Origin: Planctomycetota bacterium
GTDB lineage: Bacteria > Planctomycetota > J058
Length of the DNA stretch: 64,000 bases
NCBI GenBank assembly: GCA_019636275.1
Contig: JAHBXY010000003.1
Span: forward strand, 62,001 to 126,000
Direction of reading: 5' to 3'
In this document: positions 54,144 to 62,583 of the stretch, in pieces
How positions within the stretch are numbered: position 1 is the stretch's first letter
How the letters are laid out: each line of letters opens with the position of its first letter
The notes under the pieces: generated by a model
The model's input: the letters and a program-made list of their open reading frames with translations, nothing else
Database searches by the model: none
Told to the model about the DNA's origin: nothing
Translations under genes and position numbers: made by a program

Positions 54144-54213
54144 GCGAGGGGGGAGCGCGCGCGGGTCGTATCGATCGCCGGATCCTACGACCCGCGCGCG
54201 CCCCCCCCCTCGC
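54144..54213. terminator. Long bidirectional hairpin terminator between convergent genes
   Basis: A 16-bp perfect stem (54155-54170 with 54186-54201) is extended by GCGAGGGGGG (54144-54153) pairing with 54204-54213, with small bulges and a 15-base loop. It lies between ccsA (+) and the convergent gene ending at 54249 (-), so it can serve both. Confidence 0.75.
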
Positions 54214-54224
54214 CCGGCATCCGC

Positions 54225-54242
54225 GGCCGCAGCCGTCGATCA
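54225..54242. repeat. Fourth copy of the 18-bp intergenic word
   Basis: GGCCGCAGCCGTCGATCA is an exact copy of the word in the 48483-48832 tandem repeat, here 7 bases beyond the stop of the - strand gene. The neighbouring G/A-rich stretch at 54112-54150 resembles, in reverse complement, 59380-59412. Confidence 0.75.
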
Positions 54243-54248
54243 CACGAG

Positions 54249-55058
54249 TCAGAGCTTCGACGTGTCCGGCCGGCCCGCGAGGCGCACCTCGTCGATCACG
54301 AGGCGCATGTCGGTGCACCAGAGCCCGACCTTGCCGTCGAGCTTGCGCTTGAGCTTGTCGGTCGTCCCCACCTGGACGCCGTTGAGCCACACGGTCACGT
54401 CGTCGCCGTCCACGAGGTAGCGGACCGTGACGTCGCGCGCCCCCGCGAAGCGGTCGCGCGCGGGGTCGACGCGCGTCACCGGCCGCCAGCCGCGCGCCTG
54501 GCGCTCGACGAGCTGGTTGCCGAAGCGGCCGCCGCCGCCCTTGCCCAGGACGAAGACGAGGTCGGAGCGGCTGCTCACCCACTCGAGCTTGCAGCGGAAG
54601 GTCACCTCGTAGCGCCCGACCATCTCCAGCCGGTGCTGCAGGAGGCCCTGGCCGTTCGAGCCCACCCCCAGCGTCAGCCGCCCGCCGCGCAGGTCGACGC
54701 GGTCGAAGCCCTGGTGCACCCAGTCGAGGAGCTCGGGCTCCTCATCGAACGAATAGACGAGCTCGACGGTCCCGTCCTTGGCGTAACGCGGGTCCACCCG
54801 CAGGAGCTCCTTGAGGGCCAGGGCCACCGGCGAGGTCGTGTCGAGCTCGCGCCCGGCCGGAGCGCCACCCCCCGCCCCCGCGTCGGGCGGCCGATCGCTG
54901 CCGCCCTCCGGCGGCGCGTCGGGCGGTGGCTCGTCGTCCTCGTCGAGGGCCGACCAGGGCGGCGCCACCTCCGCCCGCGCACCGTCGAGGGGCGGCAGGC
55001 CGAGCGCCAGCGCCAGCCCGAGCCCGCCCACCGCCCCTGTCCAGCCCGCCTTCGCCAT
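54249..55058 (-). CDS. Secreted LamG/DUF1080-like beta-sandwich protein
   Basis: A 269-residue protein with a GGGAGGT site before the ATG at 55058. The N-terminus is a signal peptide (AVGGLGLALALGLPPLDGARA), followed by an acidic, Pro-rich linker (about 35-75). The C-terminal 190 residues form a jelly-roll-like pattern: DRVDLRGGRLTLGVGSNG, RYEVTFRCKLEW, VTVRYLVDGDDVTVWLNGVQVG and VGLWCTDMRLVIDEVRLAG. These resemble 3-keto-disaccharide hydrolase (DUF1080) or LamG folds common in Planctomycetes. The fold assignment is by pattern; no catalytic residues are recognised, so a binding role is equally possible. Confidence 0.7.
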   Translation of the reverse strand: MAKAGWTGAVGGLGLALALGLPPLDGARAEVAPPWSALDEDDEPPPDAPPEGGSDRPPDAGAGGGAPAGRELDTTSPVALALKELLRVDPRYAKDGTVELVYSFDEEPELLDWVHQGFDRVDLRGGRLTLGVGSNGQGLLQHRLEMVGRYEVTFRCKLEWVSSRSDLVFVLGKGGGGRFGNQLVERQARGWRPVTRVDPARDRFAGARDVTVRYLVDGDDVTVWLNGVQVGTTDKLKRKLDGKVGLWCTDMRLVIDEVRLAGRPDTSKL

Positions 55059-55441
55059 GGACGACCTCCCCGCCAACGGTATAGCGGCCCGGGGCCGATG
55101 GTTCGAGCGACGTAAGCCATTTCGCCCCTGGGGCGAGGGACGAAACTGCCGCCTGGAGCGCATCGGCGCTTGCCGCTGGGCGTGACGAGCGGTTAGAATG
55201 TGTGCTGGACGAAGCGGCTCCGATCCGGCGACCGGCGTGCAGAAGCGTGCCCGTCACCCCGATCCGAGCCGCTCGTTGTGTTCCGGAGCGTTGTGTTCCG
55301 GATCCGGCGCGCGCTCGCTCGACGCGGGCCGCCGGGCCTCCGCCGCCGGCCGGCGTCCCCAGCCCGGGCGCCCTTGCCCTGGCCCGGCCCTCCGCCCCAC
55401 AATGCGCCCCTCGCGCGTGGGGCGCGAAGAGGGGGGGAGCC
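55059..55441. other. Intergenic region with promoter candidate and short direct repeat
   Basis: About 380 bases between divergent genes. It contains the promoter candidate described separately and two copies of CGTTGTGTTCCGGA at 55274-55287 and 55289-55302 (15-base step), a possible regulator site. Long frames through the region are shadows. A G-rich ribosome site (GGGGGGGAG) precedes the next gene. Confidence 0.5.
55170..55199 (+). promoter_or_regulatory. Candidate promoter for the double-TAXI gene
   Basis: TTGCCG (55170-55175) and TAGAAT (55194-55199) are 18 bases apart. Each is close to sigma-70 consensus. It would leave a leader of about 235 bases that includes the direct repeat at 55274-55302. 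Confidence 0.45.
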
Positions 55442-57214
55442 ATGGACCTTCGCGTGGACCTGCGCGTCGCGGCCGGCAAGGTGGGGAGTCTCGCGGTCGT
55501 CGCCTGCGCGCTCGCGCTCGGCGCCTGCGCCTCGAGCGAGCCGCAGCCCCAGCCGCAGGGTGCGCCCCGGCCGGCGACGCCGCCGAGCGTCGACGCCGCG
55601 CACGAGCACGAGGACCCGATCGACGCCAGCCACGTCCTCGTGGCCGGGCCCGCCGGCTGCCAGTCGCATCGCCTGGCGCACGCCCTCCAGGACGCCTCGC
55701 GGCGCGCCGGCGCGCCGCTGTCGATCGCGCCCAGCCCGAGCGACCTCGACGGGCTGTACCTCGTCGCCTGGGGGGTCGCCGACGCCGCGCTCGTGCCGGG
55801 CAACGTCCTCGGCGCGTCGGTCCACGCCGTCGCGCGCGCCGGCGTCGAGGTCGTGAGCGCCCTGGGGCTCGCCGAGGAGCTGCACGTCGTCGTGGCCGAG
55901 GCCTCGCCGGTGCGCGAGGTGGCCGACCTGCGCGGCCGGACCGTCTCCGCCGGCCGGCTGGGCTCCGGGGCGGCGCTGGCCGCCCGCGCCGTGCTCCTGG
56001 CCGCCGGCCTCGACGTCGACGCCGGCGACGTGACCCTGCGTCACGAGCCGCCGACCGAGGGGATCGCCGCCCTCGGCGCCGGGCAGGTCGACGCCGTCGT
56101 CGTCCTCGGCCACTGCCAGGAGGTGCACGGCGCGCGCACGCGCCTCGTGCCCGTCGCGCCCGACGACGCGCGCGCCCTGGTCGCCCGCGAGGCGGGCTAC
56201 GCCCTGGCGCCCGGGTCCGACGACGGCGCCGAGGTCCTCGTCGTGCACCCGTGGCTCGTCGCGCGCCCGGGCCAGGGGGCCGCCCTGCGCGGGCTGCTCG
56301 GCCGGGAGGTCGAGCCCGTCGACGCCGCCGCGCCCGCCGCCGACGGCCCTCCCCTGGCCTTCCGGCCCGAGGCCGCGCCGCTGCGGCTCGCCGGCGGCCC
56401 CGCCGAGGGCACCTACGCGCGCGCCGCGCGCGGCCTGGCGCGCGTCGCCGAGCAGGCCGACCTGGGCGGCGCCCGCGTCGTGCACACGACCGGCTCGCTC
56501 GAGAGCTTCGTCCTCCTGGCCACGGGCCACGTCGACCTCGCCCTCGTGCAGGAGGACCTCGTCCTCGACGCCCTGCGCACGCCGGCGGTGGCCCCGCTCC
56601 TGGCGCGCGTGCGGCTGGTCGCGCCGCTCTTCCGTGAGGAGGTGCACCTCGCCACGCTGCCCGGCGGGCCCGACGGGCTCGCGGCCGTGCGCGGCAAGGT
56701 CGTGGCCATGGGCGAGGTCGGCTCGGGCACGCTCCTCACGGCGCGGCGCCTCCTGCGCCTGGCCGGGCTGACCCGGGGCGACGCGTCCGGCCGCGCAATC
56801 GGCGGCGCGCGCGCGCTCGAGGCCCTGCGCGCCGGCCGCGTCCAGGCGGCCTTCCTCGTCGGCGGCCAGCCGCTGCCGCTCCTCGCGCAGGGCGGCGTGC
56901 GCCTGGCCCCGATCCAGGGCGTCGACGGCTACGCCGACGCCATGATCACCGGCGAGGCCTACGGCTGGGTCGGCGCGCCGGTGCCCACCGTGGCCACGCG
57001 CACCCTGCTCCTGTGCCGCCGCGACCTCGACCCCGCCGCCGTCGGCGGCCTCGTCCGCGCGCTCTTCGCCCATCGCCGCAACCTCGCGGCCGACCATCCC
57101 AAGTGGGGCGAGCTCGACCCGGCCGCCGAGCCCCCGGCCAGCGGGCTCCAGCCGCACACCGGGGCCGCCGCCGCGCTCGAAAGCGTCGCACCGGACACCG
57201 CCGCGCCCTGGTAG
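55442..57214 (+). CDS. Lipoprotein with two tandem TAXI-type solute-binding domains
   Basis: A 590-residue lipoprotein (signal ending ALALGACASS, lipobox LGAC). Residues about 60-290 are a TAXI/NMT1-type periplasmic-binding domain (LVAGPAGCQSHRLAHAL, ADAALVPGNVLGASV, VREVADLRGRTVSAGRLGSG). After a linker, residues about 315-560 repeat the pattern (TYARAARGLARVAEQADLGG, HVDLALVQEDLVLDAL, GKVVAMGEVGSGTLLTARRLL). TAXI proteins normally are single-domain binding proteins of TRAP transporters, but no TRAP permease is in view. A tandem arrangement suggests two ligands or a sensor role. The ATG follows a G-rich ribosome site. Domain calls are confident; function is inference. Confidence 0.78.
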   Translation: MDLRVDLRVAAGKVGSLAVVACALALGACASSEPQPQPQGAPRPATPPSVDAAHEHEDPIDASHVLVAGPAGCQSHRLAHALQDASRRAGAPLSIAPSPSDLDGLYLVAWGVADAALVPGNVLGASVHAVARAGVEVVSALGLAEELHVVVAEASPVREVADLRGRTVSAGRLGSGAALAARAVLLAAGLDVDAGDVTLRHEPPTEGIAALGAGQVDAVVVLGHCQEVHGARTRLVPVAPDDARALVAREAGYALAPGSDDGAEVLVVHPWLVARPGQGAALRGLLGREVEPVDAAAPAADGPPLAFRPEAAPLRLAGGPAEGTYARAARGLARVAEQADLGGARVVHTTGSLESFVLLATGHVDLALVQEDLVLDALRTPAVAPLLARVRLVAPLFREEVHLATLPGGPDGLAAVRGKVVAMGEVGSGTLLTARRLLRLAGLTRGDASGRAIGGARALEALRAGRVQAAFLVGGQPLPLLAQGGVRLAPIQGVDGYADAMITGEAYGWVGAPVPTVATRTLLLCRRDLDPAAVGGLVRALFAHRRNLAADHPKWGELDPAAEPPASGLQPHTGAAAALESVAPDTAAPW

Positions 57215-57286
57215 TTTGCGGCTCACGCGAAACGAACCGCCTCTGTAAATTTTCGCAACTCTCATGCCAGCAAGGGGGGAGAGTGT

Positions 57287-57316
57287 TTGAGCGCCTGGGG
57301 CGCGAAATGCTATACC
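57287..57316 (+). promoter_or_regulatory. Candidate promoter of the secreted 643-residue protein gene
   Basis: TTGAGC (57287-57292) and TATACC (57311-57316) are 18 bases apart, in a stretch less GC-rich than usual between 57215 and 57363. The leader would be about 40 bases. Confidence 0.45.
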
Positions 57317-57363
57317 GCCCTGGCAACGCTCGGGGCGCCCCCACCCCGGCATCAGGAGAGCTC

Positions 57364-59295
57364 ATGAAGCCAGTCAAGCTCCGGAAGCTGGCCGTCGGCG
57401 GAGCAGCGCTCGCATGTGGCACGCTGTTCAGCCTCGCGGCCCACGGTGACCCGCCGATCGTCGATCGCCTGCCGACGCTCAGGGACACGGTCGTCTACGA
57501 GACCGAGTTCGCCACCTACGTCGACCGCCCGCCGTTCGTGCAGACGGTCAAGTGGGACCACCCGCTGATCAAGGCGGCCGAGAAGGCGTTCGGCTCGTTC
57601 GACGCCCAGGGCAACCCGACGGCGCCGGGCATCGGCCGCTCGACCATGAGCTACGGCGACCACCTCAAGACCTACGGGCTCGACGAGGCCAACGACTGGA
57701 ACGCCCTCAAGGGCCTCTACATGTACTGGTGGAACAAGCACGACGCGTCGCCCGCCGAGCGCGAGAAGCAGCTCAACGGGATCGACCGGCGGCTCGCGCG
57801 CGGCAACTACGAGAACTTCGTCAAGACGCTGCTCGGGGAGTACCGCGACTACCCCTTCATGGTGAAGACGAAGCTCGAGATCGTCGGCAAGCACACGCCG
57901 GTGAACAAGAAGGGCGCCCAGACGGCGCCGACGAACCAGGCGTTCCTCTTCAACGACCTCACGGGTGACGGCTACTCGCGCCTGCGCTGGATCCTCAGCG
58001 AGGTGTTCTCGGCGCGCGAGCGCAAGCTGAACCCGAACCCCAGCCGCTTCAACTACGCCTGGGGCGAGGTCGGCCACGTCTGCAACCGCGTCGACAACTC
58101 GGTGCGGCCGTTCTCGCACGCCGAGATGCGGTTCATCTTCCAGACCTACCTGCAGGGCGAGGGCCGGCGCTTCGACCTCGACGACTACGAGCGCGGCCTG
58201 CAGAAGTTCATCGCCGACCACTGCGACCCGTCGCCGAACGGCCCCGACCTGGGCTACCTCTACGACTTCCGCGGCGACAAGAACTTCAAGGCGAACTGGA
58301 TGGAGTGCAACGGCTTCATCTGGAACTCGCGCCACTACTGCCGGCTGCTCGAGACCCAGATCCGCAAGAACATCGACCTGGGCGCGCTGGAGTACTTCAA
58401 GCGGCCGTTCGCCACCCGCTACGCGCGGTCGCGCGAGCTGATGGCGATGTACCTCTTCTACCCGAGCGAGCACCACGAGCACCTGCGCAAGGCGTCGGAG
58501 CGCGGCGGCGGCCCACACCTCTACATCGACCAGGAGGACGCCAATGGCGACGGCGTGGCCGACTACCGCCTGTTCGCGGACCACATGGGCTCGGGCGACC
58601 TGGGCCTCGAGTCGCAGGCGCTGCCGACCGACCGGGTCGGGGCCGGCGAGGTCACGCGCAAGACGGTGGCCACGTTCAACCGCTCGCGCTTCCTGCGCAA
58701 CGCGGACTGGGGCTTCGCCGGCACGTTCAACGTGACGTCGCAGACGCGCCAGCTCTTCGCCCAGGAGGGCGTGTTCACGGCGCAGGACAGCGACCGCGAC
58801 GCGACCTACAAGCTGCGCATGTCGCGCATCAACCAGGCGCTGGACCGCCACACGAACTGGGGTCCGACGCACATGTTCTCGACGAACATGTTCCAGCACA
58901 ACAAGCGCTACGCGGTCCGCGGCGCCTACTCGCCGATCGTGGCCATGAGCTACGAGATCTCCAAGTCGCACGGCTTCGCCGTGGGCGACTTCCCCGGCAC
59001 GCACCCGAAGGAGCAGGGGAAGGTGAAGTGGATGTACTTCGTCAAGTTCCGCGCCCGTGACTACTACGACGAGCGGAACCTGAAGGCCGGCCAGGCGATC
59101 AACTGGAACCGGATGTACCTCAACGAGTCGTCCATGAGCAACGACTACTACCACGAGCGCGCGCTCGACAAGTTCGGCTGGATCCCGGCGTCCGACATGC
59201 ACACCGCGGCCTATCTGGCCGAGGCGGGCGGCGAGAACAGCTACTGGGGCCCGCCGCACGGCGTGGGCATGATCAACGCGCTCGACAACCAGTAG
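57364..59295 (+). CDS. Secreted protein of unknown family, 643 residues
   Basis: I do not recognise this family. The ATG at 57364 follows AGGAGAG and gives a signal peptide (KLAVGGAALACGTLFSLAAHG). The mature protein is rich in aromatic residues, Asn, Asp and His, and is not low-complexity: WDHPLIKAAEKAFGSFD, LKGLYMYWWNKHDASPAERE, NYAWGEVGHVCNRVDNS, WNSRHYCRLLETQIRKN. Two acidic loops look like calcium sites (FNDLTGDGYSRL near 197 and DQEDANGDGVADY near 388). Several Cys occur (about 239, 280, 315, 326) and might form disulfides. A strong terminator follows, so it is a single-gene unit with its own promoter. It could be a secreted enzyme or surface protein. Confidence 0.85.
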   Translation: MKPVKLRKLAVGGAALACGTLFSLAAHGDPPIVDRLPTLRDTVVYETEFATYVDRPPFVQTVKWDHPLIKAAEKAFGSFDAQGNPTAPGIGRSTMSYGDHLKTYGLDEANDWNALKGLYMYWWNKHDASPAEREKQLNGIDRRLARGNYENFVKTLLGEYRDYPFMVKTKLEIVGKHTPVNKKGAQTAPTNQAFLFNDLTGDGYSRLRWILSEVFSARERKLNPNPSRFNYAWGEVGHVCNRVDNSVRPFSHAEMRFIFQTYLQGEGRRFDLDDYERGLQKFIADHCDPSPNGPDLGYLYDFRGDKNFKANWMECNGFIWNSRHYCRLLETQIRKNIDLGALEYFKRPFATRYARSRELMAMYLFYPSEHHEHLRKASERGGGPHLYIDQEDANGDGVADYRLFADHMGSGDLGLESQALPTDRVGAGEVTRKTVATFNRSRFLRNADWGFAGTFNVTSQTRQLFAQEGVFTAQDSDRDATYKLRMSRINQALDRHTNWGPTHMFSTNMFQHNKRYAVRGAYSPIVAMSYEISKSHGFAVGDFPGTHPKEQGKVKWMYFVKFRARDYYDERNLKAGQAINWNRMYLNESSMSNDYYHERALDKFGWIPASDMHTAAYLAEAGGENSYWGPPHGVGMINALDNQ

Positions 59296-59318
59296 TCGAC
59301 GCGACGAGCGATCACACC

Positions 59319-59353
59319 GAGCGGGCGACGGGGCACCCCCCCGTCGCCCGCTC
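59319..59353 (+). terminator. 15-bp perfect hairpin terminator
   Basis: GAGCGGGCGACGGGG (59319-59333) pairs exactly with 59339-59353 around CACCC and is followed by TTCGTGT. It lies 24 bases after the 643-residue protein's stop. Confidence 0.8.
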
Positions 59354-59359
59354 TTCGTG

Positions 59360-59412
59360 TGGTCGACGGCTCCGGCCGCGGCGCCCTCGCCTCGGCCTCC
59401 GCGGCCTCGCCT
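59360..59412. repeat. Diverged copy of the intergenic element
   Basis: TGGTCGACGGCTCCGGCC (59360-59377) differs at about two positions from the reverse complement of the 18-base word at 54225-54242. The next bases, CCCTCGCCTCGGCCTCCGCG, match the reverse complement of the G/A-rich flank at 54112-54150. Order and orientation are the same in both places. Confidence 0.5.
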
Positions 59413-59520
59413 CGCGGTCCCTCGGCGAGGCTGGGAGCTTGGGCGGGCGAGCCGGGTGCGCCAGCGCCTGTGCCCGTGCCGTGTTGCATGACGAGGGCGG
59501 TCGCGCCACGCTCCCCTGGC

Positions 59521-59859
59521 ATGGACGGTGGCGAGCCTCACGTCCCGGCCGATCGCCGCGCGGCCGCCCGCGAGCGCCTGCGGGCGCGCGCGCCGCGCGA
59601 TGACGAGCCGACGCCCTCCGGGCCCGGAGAGCACCTCGTCGAGCGGCCGTGGCTCGGTGTGCTGGTGCTCGGGGCCGCGGCCGTCGCGCCCGGGCTCGTG
59701 TGCTGGTTGCTGAGGCTCGACGAGGGCTCCGTGCTCCGGCGCGACATCGGCCTCCACGACCTCGTGGCGCGGCGCCCCTGGCTGTGCGGGGTGGTCGTGG
59801 GCGGAGCCGCCCTGGGCGGGCTCGCCTGGCTCGTGGCCTTCATGGCCGGCTGGATCTGA
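59521..59859 (+). CDS. Small two-helix membrane protein, hypothetical
   Basis: A predicted 112-residue protein from the ATG at 59521. It has a basic, Arg-rich N-terminus, then two membrane helices (about 44-63, WLGVLVLGAAAVAPGLVCWLL; and 88-109, CGVVVGGAALGGLAWLVAFMAG). No family is recognised. An ATG 33 bases upstream in frame is another possible start. No good ribosome site is seen, so existence is moderately supported by codon pattern and clear helices. Confidence 0.5.
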   Translation: MDGGEPHVPADRRAAARERLRARAPRDDEPTPSGPGEHLVERPWLGVLVLGAAAVAPGLVCWLLRLDEGSVLRRDIGLHDLVARRPWLCGVVVGGAALGGLAWLVAFMAGWI

Positions 59860-59963
59860 GCCGCCGTCGACTCGCCGCGCAGGGCCGCGCCGCCGGGCGC
59901 GGGATTCGCGCTCCCTCCACCCGGGCCGCCGCGCGGGACGCGCGCGGCCCGGAGCGAAGGGCC

Positions 59964-60938
59964 ATGGCGGAGCTGCTCCTGTTCGCGCTCGGGACGACCC
60001 GCCCGCTGGGCGAGGGCGTGAGCCGCGCGCTCGGCGCGCCGCTGGCGGCGCACGAGGAGCGCGAGTTCGAGTGGGGGCAGCACAAGGCGCGGCCGCTCGT
60101 GAACGTCCGCGGGCGCGACGTCTACGTCCTGCACTCGCTCCACGGCGAGCCGGGGCAGAGCGCCAACGACAAGCTCTGCCGGCTGCTGTTCTTCCTCGGC
60201 GCCCTGCGCGACGCGTCGGCCGGGCGCGTCACGGCCGTCGTCCCCTTCCTCTGCTACTCGCGCAAGGACCGCAAGACCAAGCCGCGCGACCCGGTGACGA
60301 CCCGCTACGTCGCCGCCCTGTTCGAGGCGGTCGGCGCCGACCGCGTGCTGACCGTCGACGTCCACAACCTCGCCGCCTACCAGAACGCGTTCCGCTGCCG
60401 CGCCGAGCACCTCGAGGGGCGGCCGCTCCTCGTCGAGCGCCTGGCCCCCGCCCTGCGCGAGCAGGAGGCGGTCGTCGTGTCGCCCGACGCCGGCGGCGTC
60501 CACCGCGCCGACGCCCTGCGCGCGTCGCTGGCCCGCGCGCTCGGCCGGCCCGTCGACCTGGCCTTCGTCGAGAAGCGCCGCAGCGAGGGCGTCGTCTCGG
60601 GCGACCTGCTCGCGGGCGACGTGCGCGGGCGGACGGCGGTGATCGTCGACGACATGATCAGCAGCGGCACGACGACCCTCCGCGCGGCGCGGGCCTGCCT
60701 GCGCGAAGGCGCGGCGCGCGTCGTCGCGGCCGCGTCGCACGCCGCGTTCACCCCGGGCGCCGACGAGGCGCTCGCCGACCCGGCGCTCGCGCGCGTCCTC
60801 GTCCTCGACACCGTGCCGCCGCGCGGGGTCGAGCGCGCGCGCGAGAAGCTGGAGGTCGCCCCGGTCGCGCCCCTCCTCGGCGAGGCGGTCCGCCGCCTGC
60901 ACGAGGGCGGGTCGCTGGTCGACCTGCTGGAGGGTTGA
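59964..60938 (+). CDS. prs: Ribose-phosphate pyrophosphokinase (PRPP synthetase-like)
   Basis: A 324-residue enzyme expected to make PRPP from ribose 5-phosphate and ATP for nucleotide synthesis. The ATG at 59964 follows GAAGG. The N-terminal domain has ALGTTRPLGEGVSRALG and HSLHGEPGQSANDKLCRLLFF. The catalytic loop region reads PFLCYSRKDRKTKPRDPVTTRYVA, and VVSPDAGGVHRADALR lies near 171. The PRPP-binding loop is VIVDDMISSGTTT near 226. The family motif DLHSxQ is replaced by DVHNLAAYQ. It resembles the diverged group of PRPP-synthetase-like proteins rather than the main housekeeping type, so a second prs elsewhere is possible. It converges with the next gene, leaving a 4-base gap. Confidence 0.87.
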   Translation: MAELLLFALGTTRPLGEGVSRALGAPLAAHEEREFEWGQHKARPLVNVRGRDVYVLHSLHGEPGQSANDKLCRLLFFLGALRDASAGRVTAVVPFLCYSRKDRKTKPRDPVTTRYVAALFEAVGADRVLTVDVHNLAAYQNAFRCRAEHLEGRPLLVERLAPALREQEAVVVSPDAGGVHRADALRASLARALGRPVDLAFVEKRRSEGVVSGDLLAGDVRGRTAVIVDDMISSGTTTLRAARACLREGAARVVAAASHAAFTPGADEALADPALARVLVLDTVPPRGVERAREKLEVAPVAPLLGEAVRRLHEGGSLVDLLEG

Positions 60939-60942
60939 GGCC

Positions 60943-61956
60943 TCACGCCGCCAGGGCGAGGTACTCCGCCGCCCGCCCGCGCCACTTCTCGGCGTCGGCG
61001 CGCGGGTCGAGGAGGTGCCAGGCGGCGAGCGTCGCCCGCCGGCAGGCCCGGTAGCCGCGGTAGAGGCCCAGGAGCTCGGGCGGCAGCGGGTCGCCGGCGG
61101 CGCGGTACTCGTCGATCACCCAGCGGCCGACGGCGGGCGCGCCCAGCCGCTCGCACTCGAGCGCCAGGTAGGCCACCTCGTCGGCGGGGTCGACGAGGCG
61201 CAGGGCGCGGTCGAACTCGAGGCAGTCGATCACGGCCGCGGCGGGCCCGAGGACGACGTGCTCGGGGCGCAGGTCGCCGTGGCCCTCGACCAGCCGGCCG
61301 GCGGCGGCGCGGGCCTCGATCACGGGGCCGAGCGCCTCGAGCCGGTCGGCCACGTCGGCGGTCACGCGCTCGACCTGGCCGCGGTCGAGGCCGAACGCGG
61401 GGCGGGAGAGCTCGCGGCGGTCGCCGGCGAGGCCCCGGGCGAGGAAGGCGCGGTGCTCGGCGCCGCTGCGGTCGGCGCGCTCGGCGCGGGCGTGGAAGGC
61501 CACGAGCCGGCGAGCGAAGGCGCGGACCTCGGCCTCGTCCACGCGGCCGTCGCGGATCCGCCGGTCGAGCATGGCGTCGGCCGGCAGCCGCCGCATGACG
61601 ACGAGCCAGTCGACCGCGTCGTCGCCCGCGCCGCCGGGCTCGCGCACCGCCCCGAGCGCCAGCCGGCCGGCCGCGTCGCGGACCAGGGGCGCGACGCCGA
61701 GGTAGACGTCGGGCGCGAGGCGGCGGTTGAGCCGCACCTCCGCCTCGGCGTTGCGTCGCCGGGCCTCGAGCGAGCGCAGGTCGAGGCCGTCGTGGACGGC
61801 GGCCTTCTTCAGCTTGTAGGCGCGCGCGTCGGTGAGGAACACGAAGGACAGGTGGGTCTCGACGACCGTGACGTCGCGCGGCGCCTCCCGGGGGTAGGCG
61901 GTCGGGCGCGAGAGGAACGAGACGACCTCGTCGGTCCAGCACACGTCGCAGGCCAC
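60943..61956 (-). CDS. COG2187-type aminoglycoside-phosphotransferase-fold protein
   Basis: A 337-residue protein; the GTG at 61956 (GGGGAG upstream) is my preferred start, though a TTG further upstream is possible. It contains ETHLSFVFLTDARAYKLKKAA, VVMRRLPADAMLDRRI, and the phosphotransferase catalytic segment LVEGHGDLRPEHVVL near 222 followed by VIDCLEFDRALRLVDPADEVAYLALE. This matches the N-terminal half of COG2187 proteins, which in many bacteria are followed by a P-loop kinase domain; that domain is absent here. The substrate is unknown. Confidence 0.78.
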   Translation of the reverse strand: MACDVCWTDEVVSFLSRPTAYPREAPRDVTVVETHLSFVFLTDARAYKLKKAAVHDGLDLRSLEARRRNAEAEVRLNRRLAPDVYLGVAPLVRDAAGRLALGAVREPGGAGDDAVDWLVVMRRLPADAMLDRRIRDGRVDEAEVRAFARRLVAFHARAERADRSGAEHRAFLARGLAGDRRELSRPAFGLDRGQVERVTADVADRLEALGPVIEARAAAGRLVEGHGDLRPEHVVLGPAAAVIDCLEFDRALRLVDPADEVAYLALECERLGAPAVGRWVIDEYRAAGDPLPPELLGLYRGYRACRRATLAAWHLLDPRADAEKWRGRAAEYLALAA

Positions 61957-62151
61957 CGCTCCCCAGCGCCGCGGGTGCAAGGCCCACGCCGCGTCGACCG
62001 GGGCCGCGCCGCCGGGGCGTCTGCGACGACGGCCGGGACCCCCGCGCCCGGGGGGCGTCAGCGGCGTCCCACGTCGACGGACGCGCGACGCGCCGGCGGT
62101 GCGGCAAGGTCTTCGCAGCGGAGGAGCGCGAGCGACGAAGAGAGGCTCGCC

Positions 62152-62574
62152 ATGAGGAAGCTCGCCGCGGCGCTGGTGACCGTCCTGTTCCTCGCCCTCG
62201 CGGGCTACCAGGTCCACCACGACCTGATCCGGCAGGAGGCCTGGGCCGGGCACACCGACCTGTCCACGCGGCTCGTGTTCATCCTCGGGCCCTTGTGGCT
62301 CGCCGGGGCCGTGTCGGTGTGGTTGCGCTCCGACCTGGCCTGGTTCGGGATCTTGCCCGGCGTCCTGGCCACGCTGGCGCACGGGACGGTGACCGCGATC
62401 GGCGGCGCGACCGGCCTCGGCGCGGTCTACCTGGCCCTCGTCCCCGTCCTCCTGCTCCTCGCGCGCTGGGGGCGCGCCGCCGACCCGATCGGGGCGCTGA
62501 CGGCGCCCGAGCGGCCTGCCCGCGTCCCCGCGGGGGCGGCCGACCGCCGCGCGACGCCGGCCGGCAGGCCGTGA
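62152..62574 (+). CDS. Small multi-helix membrane protein, hypothetical
   Basis: A 140-residue protein whose ATG follows GAAGAGAGG. Four hydrophobic segments are seen: about 4-20 (LAAALVTVLFLALAGY), 40-57 (LVFILGPLWLAGAVSVWL), 64-84 and 88-106 (LGAVYLALVPVLLLLARWG). A Pro/Ala/Arg-rich tail follows. No family is recognised. It is divergent from the phosphotransferase-like gene; the 195 bases between show nothing I can name. Confidence 0.68.
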   Translation: MRKLAAALVTVLFLALAGYQVHHDLIRQEAWAGHTDLSTRLVFILGPLWLAGAVSVWLRSDLAWFGILPGVLATLAHGTVTAIGGATGLGAVYLALVPVLLLLARWGRAADPIGALTAPERPARVPAGAADRRATPAGRP

Positions 62575-62583
62575 CCTCGGCCC

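Noticed and set aside
54107..54352. Short frame over the terminator between ccsA and the LamG-like gene
   Set aside because: It lies on the hairpin and antisense to the - strand gene, with no ribosome site.
55202..55441. 80-residue extension of the double-TAXI protein
   Set aside because: It would bury the lipoprotein signal; the ATG at 55442 has a G-rich ribosome site and a correct lipobox.
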